A DNA stretch of 19,510 nucleotides, taken from assembly GCA_003550445.1 (NCBI GenBank), contig PUKG01000093.1, positions 1 to 19,510 of the forward strand. The letters run 5' to 3'. The DNA comes from Halobacteroidaceae bacterium. GTDB taxonomy: Bacteria > Bacillota > Halanaerobiia > B1SED10-174. Of this stretch, positions 1 to 5,308 are shown one piece after another. Numbering within the stretch: the first letter of the stretch is position 1; each line of letters starts with the position of its first letter. The notes beneath the pieces were generated by a model, which saw only the letters and a list, made by a program, of their open reading frames with translations, made no database searches and had not been told where the DNA came from. The position numbers were made by a program, and so were the translations under genes.

Positions 1-473
1 ACATCTGAGTTCGTAAAATGGACCTTTAATCCAGGAAGGTTTAATAGTTTTACACAACGACTCATTTCCAGGAGAGCATAGGGCTTAAGGGGATTAACAC
101 TGAAAAAACCAATTAAACGATCTGGTTCCTTTGCTGCTGCCATTGCCAGAAAATTATTTTCCTTTTTAACATCAGGGTACTCCTGGGGATTTTCCAGGCC
201 CGGCATACCAAAAATGTAAGCAAAAGATAAAACAAAAGCTCTTTCCAATCCAGCTTCATCAAGTTTTTTTATTACCGTTTGGTTGCAGGTTTCTCCTAGA
301 TTTTCCCCGGAAATAGTGTCGCCTGCCAGGGATTCAATGATTTCCGCCATCGGAGAACTGGCCAGGTGGAAATGGAAATCCCCGGCATAACCAAAGGCTA
401 TTCCGGAACCGAGGAAAAAGATAAAAATCAGGGTTAAAGAAATAAAAAAAATAGGTCGGAGGTTAATTTTCAT
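1..473 (-). CDS. Amidohydrolase family 2 (TIM-barrel) protein with N-terminal export/anchor segment, 3' part outside window
   Basis: The reverse strand reads open from an ATG at 473 through the window edge, giving the first 157 residues. Residues about 8-30 are strongly hydrophobic after a short basic start (MKINLRP), like a signal peptide or membrane anchor. Immediately after it comes GDFHFHLASSP, where H34 and H36 fit the HxH metal-binding pair at the end of strand 1 of amidohydrolase-2 barrels. Further on, RLIGFFSVNP and LPGLKVHF match the conserved Gly-Phe-x-x-Val-Asn-Pro and Gly-x-Lys-x-His stretches of that family. Members hydrolyse or decarboxylate small molecules with one metal ion; the substrate here is unknown. 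The start has only a moderate ribosome site (AGAAGGGA about 10 bases upstream). The gene is divergent from iorA. Family call is from remembered motifs; the C-terminal metal ligands cannot be seen. Confidence 0.8.
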   Translation of the reverse strand, partial: MKINLRPIFFISLTLIFIFFLGSGIAFGYAGDFHFHLASSPMAEIIESLAGDTISGENLGETCNQTVIKKLDEAGLERAFVLSFAYIFGMPGLENPQEYPDVKKENNFLAMAAAKEPDRLIGFFSVNPLKPYALLEMSRCVKLLNLPGLKVHFTNSD

Positions 474-520
474 AGCTTATTGTCCCTTCTGTTGTGTAGT
501 TTCTGTTTAAATGTTTTCTT

Positions 521-548
521 TTGCCAAAAAATATTCCTACACTAAAAT
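521..548 (+). promoter_or_regulatory. Candidate sigma-A-type promoter for iorAB
   Basis: TTGCCA (521-526) and TAAAAT (543-548) are separated by 16 bases, each one mismatch from the -35 and -10 consensus. Transcription would begin near 555 and leave a leader of about 130 bases before iorA, which contains the perfect palindrome at 653-668. This is a pattern match only. The rest of 474-686 is AT- and pyrimidine-rich with no gene seen. Confidence 0.4.
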
Positions 549-652
549 TCTCCTTTTTTTCCTGCCTTCCTTCCTTTCCCAGAAAAATTAAACTGATTCT
601 CTTTTTTTCCTGATTTTCTACCTTTTTGCAGGGTTTTATTTGGTTAGCGCGA

Positions 653-668
653 AATAGTAATTACTATT
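653..668. promoter_or_regulatory. Perfect 16-bp palindrome in the iorA leader
   Basis: AATAGTAATTACTATT is an exact inverted repeat without a spacer, ending 7 bases before the iorA Shine-Dalgarno sequence (GGAGGG, 675-680). Its position suits a repressor operator or a structure near the ribosome site; no particular regulator can be named. In such AT-rich DNA a chance palindrome of this size is possible. Confidence 0.35.
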
Positions 669-686
669 ATTGAAGGAGGGAGAATA

Positions 687-2549
687 TTGAAAAAGCTTGG
701 TGATGTTTTGCTCCAACCGGATTCTTTTTCCGAACTACTTATGGGCAATCATGCCCTTGTCCGAGCCATGCTTGAAAGTGGGGTGAGGGTGGTTACCTCC
801 TATCCCGGGTCGCCAACTCCGGAAATTGGAGCGGCCATAACCTCCCTCCCCCGGGATCAAAACCCTCTTTACTTCGAATTTTCCGTAAATGAAAAAGTTG
901 CTTTAGAGGTCGCCTTTGGAGCGGCTGTTAATGGGCGCACGTCCTGCGTCTTTTTTAAAAGTGTTGGTTTGAATGTTGCTTCAGATTCCTTCGTTCAACT
1001 TGGATTAATGGATATCCCTGGAGGAATGGTAATTGTCCTGGGGGATGATCCGGGAGCAAATTCTTCGCAAAACGAACAGGATAATCGCCATTTTGGTCGC
1101 CTATCATACATTCCAATTTTTGAACCAAAAGATCCTGCCGAAGCCTACAATATGTTTAAAGAAGCAGTAAGATTATCCAGGGAAAAACATATGCCTGTAA
1201 TTTTACGTTTGACAACCCACGTATGCCATGCCAAGCAGAAAATTGAATTTGCTCCTCTTAAGCTCGAAGAACAGGATAACAAACCGGGATTTTCCCCAGA
1301 AAAGTATGGCCCTTATATCCCCCTGACATCAAGTGTTTTCGAGTTAAAGAAAATAGCTCTGGAAAGATTGAAAAATTTCCAGGAAGAGATGGAAGATTCT
1401 CCGTTTCACGAAGTTATCAATAATGGTTCTGATCGGGGGATCATTACTACCGGGCTTCCCTTTAAATCATTAATGGAGGTTCTTCCCGAAATAGAAGAGG
1501 AAGTAGATATTCTTCGCCTTGGAGTTGTCCACCCTCTACCAGAGAAATTAATAATCAAATTTTTAAAAGACCACGGCGAGGTAAAAATTCTCGAGGAACT
1601 TGATGACTTCCTGGAGCAAAAAATAAAATCCCTTGCTTATGACCACAATTTAAATACAGTAATTGAAGGCAAGGTTGATTTTGATGATTGGATTGGGGAA
1701 TATACCCCTGATAAAGTATGGGATGTTTTAGAAAAAAACTGGCCGGATCTTTTAAGCTCAAGGGAAGAAAGAAAACCAATTCATCAGGCCATTCCCCGCC
1801 CACCCCAGATGTGCCCCGGGTGTGGCCACAGGTCCGCTTTTTTTGCCATTAAAAAAGCCCTGCAAAAAGAGGATATTTCCGTGGCCGATATCGGATGCCA
1901 TACACTTGGGTACCTTCCTCCCTATTCCCTGGGACAGGTTCTTTTAAGTATGGGACATAGCAGCGGAACGGCTTCCGGTTTATCTCTTTTTAATACCGAA
2001 AAAAACGTCGTTGCTTTCCTCGGGGATTCTACCCTTTTCCATGCCGGTTTGCCCGGGATAATAAATTCGGTTTTTAACCAGCATAACTTTACCCTTATTA
2101 TTATGGAAAACGATACAACTGCAATGACGGGGCATCAAGACAATCCCGGTAGCGGAAGAAATGTCCGGGGAGAAACAAAAAAGATTGCCATTGCTCCTCT
2201 CCTGGAAAGTCTCGGGGTTGAAAAGATTTTTGAAATTGACACCTACAGCCAGGCTAAATTAACGGATTATGTTAAAAAAGCCGTTGAATTTGATGGATTT
2301 AGCGTTGTAATTGCCAAGCACCCATGTATGTTGAAGTTCTCCCGAGAACAGCGGAAAAAAGGCCGGACATTAAAAAAGGTCCAAATTACCGATAAATGCC
2401 GGGAAATTCATGCCTGTGTTAGTGCTTTTGGTTGCCCGTCATTCCAGTTAAACCAGGATGGTGCCGTTTGGGTTCACGATGACCTCTGCATTGGGGACGG
2501 ATCCTGTATCCAAACCTGCCCCGTGCAGGCCATCGAAATTAAGAAATAG
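687..2549 (+). CDS. iorA: Indolepyruvate ferredoxin oxidoreductase, alpha subunit
   Basis: IorA with IorB oxidises aryl-2-oxoacids such as indolepyruvate and phenylpyruvate, made from aromatic amino acids by transamination, to aryl-acetyl-CoA, CO2 and reduced ferredoxin in the cytoplasm. The 620 residues are normal for the family. In order: the pyrimidine-binding domain (about 15-180; SYPGSPTPEIG and the FEFSVNEKVA segment with E69), a linker domain (about 245-350), and the thiamine diphosphate domain (about 370-530) with MCPGCGHR at 375-382, GDST at 446-449 and NDTTAMTGHQ from N475. The C-terminal ferredoxin domain (569-620) is odd: motif one has C571, C577 and C583 with Ile574 in place of the second Cys; motif two has C601, C607 and C611 with Asp604 in that place. 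The start is TTG with GGAGGG six bases upstream. iorB follows after 12 bases, so the two are one operon. Confidence 0.93.
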   Translation: MKKLGDVLLQPDSFSELLMGNHALVRAMLESGVRVVTSYPGSPTPEIGAAITSLPRDQNPLYFEFSVNEKVALEVAFGAAVNGRTSCVFFKSVGLNVASDSFVQLGLMDIPGGMVIVLGDDPGANSSQNEQDNRHFGRLSYIPIFEPKDPAEAYNMFKEAVRLSREKHMPVILRLTTHVCHAKQKIEFAPLKLEEQDNKPGFSPEKYGPYIPLTSSVFELKKIALERLKNFQEEMEDSPFHEVINNGSDRGIITTGLPFKSLMEVLPEIEEEVDILRLGVVHPLPEKLIIKFLKDHGEVKILEELDDFLEQKIKSLAYDHNLNTVIEGKVDFDDWIGEYTPDKVWDVLEKNWPDLLSSREERKPIHQAIPRPPQMCPGCGHRSAFFAIKKALQKEDISVADIGCHTLGYLPPYSLGQVLLSMGHSSGTASGLSLFNTEKNVVAFLGDSTLFHAGLPGIINSVFNQHNFTLIIMENDTTAMTGHQDNPGSGRNVRGETKKIAIAPLLESLGVEKIFEIDTYSQAKLTDYVKKAVEFDGFSVVIAKHPCMLKFSREQRKKGRTLKKVQITDKCREIHACVSAFGCPSFQLNQDGAVWVHDDLCIGDGSCIQTCPVQAIEIKK

Positions 2550-2561
2550 GGGGTCCGGATA

Positions 2562-3137
2562 ATGGAAAAATTCGATATTTACCTGATAGGTGTTGGCGGA
2601 CAGGGAATCGGTCTTCTCAGTGAAACCATTGCCCGGGCTATTGACCACGCTGGTTTTGAAGTCCAGGGTGTTGACACTCATGGTCTGGCCCAGCGGGGTG
2701 GTGTTGTCGAATCCTATATCCGGATTGGCCCTTCCCACTCACCCCTGATCCAGAAAGGAAAAGCAGACCTGGTCATTGGCCTGGAGATAAATGAGGCTTT
2801 AAGGGGTCTGAACAACTATTTACGGGACGAGGGAACTCTCCTTTATTCCCAAACTGAATGGCAACCCCTTGCTGTAAGAATTAAAGAAGATCGACAGGAT
2901 GTTTCTGCCGCTATTGCCGCTGAATGCAATGAAAGAAACATTAAAAAAGTAATTGCAGATAAAATTAAACTGGAAGATGCCAGAATGGAAAATGTGGTAA
3001 TTCTTGCTGTCCTGGCCCGAGAAAAAATAATCCCGGGAGTTAAAAAAGGACATTACTCCCTTGCTTTACAGGACTTAATGGCGGGTCCAGTGCTTGATAA
3101 AAACCTGGAAATTTTTCTGGATGTATTTGGAGATTAA
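2562..3137 (+). CDS. iorB: Indolepyruvate ferredoxin oxidoreductase, beta subunit
   Basis: The 191-residue product is the smaller partner of IorA and corresponds to the gamma domain of 2-oxoacid:ferredoxin oxidoreductases (PF01558 family). The N-terminal glycine-rich loop GVGGQGIG (about residues 10-17) and the segment VDTHGLAQRGG near residues 38-48 are hallmarks of IorB, as is the later ADLVIGLE. It carries no cluster-binding cysteine pattern, as expected for this subunit. The ATG is preceded by a run of five G just after the iorA stop codon, which suits translational coupling. A strong terminator follows directly, so the operon is just iorA-iorB. Its presence supports fermentation of aromatic amino acids; the preferred oxoacid cannot be told from sequence. 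Confidence 0.93.
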   Translation: MEKFDIYLIGVGGQGIGLLSETIARAIDHAGFEVQGVDTHGLAQRGGVVESYIRIGPSHSPLIQKGKADLVIGLEINEALRGLNNYLRDEGTLLYSQTEWQPLAVRIKEDRQDVSAAIAAECNERNIKKVIADKIKLEDARMENVVILAVLAREKIIPGVKKGHYSLALQDLMAGPVLDKNLEIFLDVFGD

Positions 3138-3138
3138 T

Positions 3139-3172
3139 AAGCAGGCGCTTCCGCGCCTGCTTCTTTTTCTTT
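3139..3172 (+). terminator. Rho-independent terminator of iorAB
   Basis: GCAGGCGC (3141-3148), loop TTCC, GCGCCTGC (3153-3160), extended by AA/TT to a 10-bp stem and followed by TTCTTTTTCTTT. It starts two bases after the iorB stop. On the reverse strand the hairpin is followed by TTATTAATCT, so it may also stop the convergent gene that ends at 3202. Confidence 0.92.
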
Positions 3173-3201
3173 AACCCTCAAACTCAAGTTTAAACAAAAA
3201 T

Positions 3202-3954
3202 TTAAAGATTTTCCAACCAGGTTTCACGCAGGTCATCCAGTTCTTTCCCCAGAATTTCCTTGAAACCCTTTTGGGGATCTGTAGCGTCGTAAACTTCCAT
3301 TAATTTTTCTACCCCATACTCATCAAGCAAAAAGTTAACAAAGGAATGGCTGAGGACATATAGGGGTTCTCTATCGACGCCTCCGGGATAAATTTTCAGG
3401 TGATAGGGATAACCCTTTTCTCCTATTTCCTGGATTAAATAATCCTGCTCCAGGTATTTTCCCGCAAGTTCGTCAGGGTTTTCCCCCCAGTTGTAAGGGG
3501 CTATATTTCTCCCAAATCGTTCCTGCATTGCTGAAGCAATTCCAATGTGAAGGGTATAAGAATTATATCTCCTTATTATCAAACTCGCTATTTCTCGAGC
3601 AATTGGGGCATTATTCTGACCAAAATTTTGAGAATTAATTGCAATCATGTGGCTTCCTGAAATGTAACTGGGTAAATGGCGGGTTGTAAAAAATTCAATC
3701 CTTTCCCGGTAAATATTTTGCAACCAGTCCTCCCTTCCCAGAAAAACACTTATTTCCTCAATATAATTGTCACAGGCTTCTAAAAATTCTTCCGGGGTAT
3801 TAAATTCAGGATCTTCCACAAAATTATTTAACATTTCCCACTCCGATTCCCTGATCATGGTGTAATTTCCGGTGTGGATTTCATCGGCAAAAATTGAAGT
3901 GCTTAAAAAAACCAGAGAAAAAGCCAGCAGGAGCAAAACATTCCTTTTTAGCAT
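3202..3954 (-). CDS. Exported protein resembling a gluzincin (peptidase MA-type) metallopeptidase without metal ligands
   Basis: The 250-residue product begins MLKRN followed by a hydrophobic stretch ending in SIFA before DEI, a clear signal peptide. The middle and end resemble MA-clan peptidase-like domains: a helix APIAREIASLII, then LHIGIASAMQERFG, then SHSFVNFLLDEYGVEKLMEVY and a closing FKEILGKELDDLRETWLENL, which fits the usual ending (gf..alG..l..l...W). Where HExxH is expected the protein has REIAS (R120-S124), and where SEGIA would carry the third ligand it has HIGIA. If the alignment is right it is not a zinc peptidase. The ATG at 3954 was chosen because AAGGTGG lies five bases upstream; a GTG nine bases earlier has no such site. 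No partner gene is evident. The family assignment is tentative. Confidence 0.75.
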   Translation of the reverse strand: MLKRNVLLLLAFSLVFLSTSIFADEIHTGNYTMIRESEWEMLNNFVEDPEFNTPEEFLEACDNYIEEISVFLGREDWLQNIYRERIEFFTTRHLPSYISGSHMIAINSQNFGQNNAPIAREIASLIIRRYNSYTLHIGIASAMQERFGRNIAPYNWGENPDELAGKYLEQDYLIQEIGEKGYPYHLKIYPGGVDREPLYVLSHSFVNFLLDEYGVEKLMEVYDATDPQKGFKEILGKELDDLRETWLENL

Positions 3955-3965
3955 CCTTACCACCT

Positions 3966-3980
3966 TCCTTAATTTAAGGA
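3966..3980 (-). promoter_or_regulatory. 7+1+7 inverted repeat abutting the ribosome site of the 3954 gene
   Basis: TCCTTAA-A-TTAAGGA on the reverse strand overlaps the start of the AAGGAAGGTGG ribosome site. A TATAAT hexamer lies upstream on the same strand (4017-4012), without a good -35 box, so the repeat would fall in the early transcript. It could be an operator or a weak hairpin that hides part of the Shine-Dalgarno sequence. Low certainty. Confidence 0.3.
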
Positions 3981-4076
3981 TTTATTTGTCCTCTGGTAAA
4001 AAAAGTCGGTAATTATAACTGCTTTCTCATTCTATTCCTTAATACTATAATTAACCTCTTTTCACATTGTTTTCCC

Positions 4077-4484
4077 TTAATTTTTTCTTTCCTTAACCTC
4101 CCTGTCCTTAAAAAAATTACTGAAAAAAACACCAAGAACACCAGAAAGGAACAAAAATTGATCAAGGCTATAAACGGTAATTCCTGCTCCCAAAACCACT
4201 AATACAAGGTAGAAAATTAAAAAGATTGGCCCGGAAAAATAAGACTGCATCAGTGGGTTAAATAAAATCAAAAGAATATTCAGTAAAATCGCAGCAGTTA
4301 TTGCAATAACAAGTCTCCTTCCCTTAAAGCGGGTTCCCATATATTCAATTTCCAGGGGAGGAATTCGTCCTGATGCCCTTATATTTTCAATGAAAGCATT
4401 CCCCCCACTAATGGCAAAAAGGATTATCAGGAGGATGAAAAACTGCCTGAGAAGCGGGATAAAATGAAACAAGAATTCAGCCAA
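4077..4484 (-). CDS. Small multi-pass membrane protein of unknown function
   Basis: I do not recognise a family. The product is about 135 residues with four hydrophobic segments: one near the N-terminus (FFILLIILFAI), one after the basic FKGRR (VIAITAAILLNILLILF), and two towards the end (IFLIFYLVLVVLGAGITVY and FLFLSGVLGVFF). The charged tail KDREVKERKN is probably cytoplasmic. TTG at 4484 was chosen because GGGAGG stands nine bases upstream; an in-frame GTG at 4529 would add 15 residues but has no ribosome site. Its reading direction is shared with the exported gene at 3954, about 120 bases downstream. It is divergent from the small membrane gene at 4587, with a promoter region between them. 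Confidence 0.6.
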   Translation of the reverse strand: MAEFLFHFIPLLRQFFILLIILFAISGGNAFIENIRASGRIPPLEIEYMGTRFKGRRLVIAITAAILLNILLILFNPLMQSYFSGPIFLIFYLVLVVLGAGITVYSLDQFLFLSGVLGVFFSNFFKDREVKERKN

Positions 4485-4522
4485 ATAATATTTCCTCCCA
4501 AAAAACAAATTTAAATTGGGGT

Positions 4523-4551
4523 TTGACACCCCGGGCCATTTAAAATATCCT
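4523..4551 (+). promoter_or_regulatory. Promoter for the small membrane protein gene at 4587
   Basis: A perfect TTGACA (4523-4528) and TATCCT (4546-4551) are 17 bases apart. Transcription would start near 4558, about 30 bases before the TTG at 4587, leaving room for its ribosome site at 4572-4582. The -35 box sits inside a small inverted repeat, GGGGT-TTGAC-ACCCC (4518-4532), which could be an operator. Confidence 0.5.
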
Positions 4552-4586
4552 ATATTTGTATGGTTCTAGTTGAGAGGGTGATAGTT

Positions 4587-4937
4587 TTGTTAAAAAACAG
4601 AAATTTTCCAACTGCCTTTATCAAAGGCCTGGTTATTGTTGCAATTAGTATCCCCATTGTCCTTTTTGTTCTTTTCAGAAGGGGAAACGACCCTGAACTC
4701 GCCCTTGTTGGTCAGATTGCTGCATTTATTTTTGCTTCCTTTTTTGCCCTGGGATTATTCAACACCCTAACAGCAATTCTGGGCGTTAGGGAATCTTTTT
4801 TGAGACAATACCTTATGACCGAGCGAGGAAAGGTCCAAAGAGAACATAACCGAGAGGAAAAACTGTCTCGAGCCCTGTATTTTTTCTGCCTTGGAACTCC
4901 TGCCCTTATTCTGGTAATTATTCTTCAGTTTTTTTAA
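4587..4937 (+). CDS. Small membrane protein of unknown function with three hydrophobic segments
   Basis: The 117-codon frame (start TTG) encodes a protein with three membrane-length stretches: AFIKGLVIVAISIPIVLFVLF, then a long one (LVGQIAAFIFASFFALGLFNTLTAIL in two overlapping parts), and the C-terminal FFCLGTPALILVIILQFF. A basic, charged loop (QYLMTERGKVQREHNREEKL) lies before the last segment. TTG at 4587 is preferred over ATG at 4560 because GAGAGGGTGAT lies just upstream and the predicted transcription start (about 4558) leaves no leader for the ATG. It ends in the shared TTAA at 4934-4937, tail to tail with the zinc-ribbon gene. No family is recognised. Confidence 0.55.
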   Translation: MLKNRNFPTAFIKGLVIVAISIPIVLFVLFRRGNDPELALVGQIAAFIFASFFALGLFNTLTAILGVRESFLRQYLMTERGKVQREHNREEKLSRALYFFCLGTPALILVIILQFF

Positions 4938-5161
4938 TCCCCGCTCAGGGTAAAAATCAGGGCAAATAAAATTAAAACAATTAAAAAAAGAAGCGGGGCA
5001 TATAGTCCAGGAGCAAGGAAAAAGCAGCCCGATTTTTTTCTTGCCCTTTCTTCAAGAGTTTCCGGGGTTTCACCGTCCCAGAGGAGAACCTTCCCGCAAT
5101 GTGGGCATTTTTCCTCATCTTTTTCTATTTCCTTTAAGCACTGGGGACACTTGTATTTCAT
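4934..5161 (-). CDS. Zinc-ribbon protein with C-terminal membrane anchor
   Basis: The 75-residue product starts MKYKCPQCLKEI and carries two CxxC knuckles, C5/C8 and C19/C22, in the spacing of a double-knuckle zinc ribbon. A charged stretch follows (about 31-43), then a hydrophobic anchor at about 50-71 and a four-residue tail. A cytoplasmic zinc ribbon tethered to the membrane is expected. Such small proteins are common in anaerobic Bacillota and their roles are mostly unknown. The ATG has a strong site, GGAGGAGG, six bases upstream. The gene is divergent from the giant activase at 5309 across 147 bases of AT-rich DNA in which I see no convincing promoter. Confidence 0.75.
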   Translation of the reverse strand: MKYKCPQCLKEIEKDEEKCPHCGKVLLWDGETPETLEERARKKSGCFFLAPGLYAPLLFLIVLILFALIFTLSGD

Positions 5162-5308
5162 ATAACCTCCTCCAGTCCGGGAACATCTTCTTCAATTTTT
5201 ACTTCTGTGCTGGCTAAGGGAAAACCTGCTATCTAAAAAAGTAATTGTAGGATTTTTAAAGAAAAAAACGAATTTCAGTTAATAGACCTTTAATGGGGGG
5301 TGCTGGTA

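Noticed and set aside
3955..3963. GTG at 3963 as start of the exported protein gene
   Set aside because: It lies within the purine-rich stretch that serves as ribosome site for the ATG at 3954.
4560..4586. ATG at 4560 as start of the small membrane protein gene
   Set aside because: It would fall at or next to the predicted transcription start, and the good ribosome site lies downstream, just before TTG 4587.
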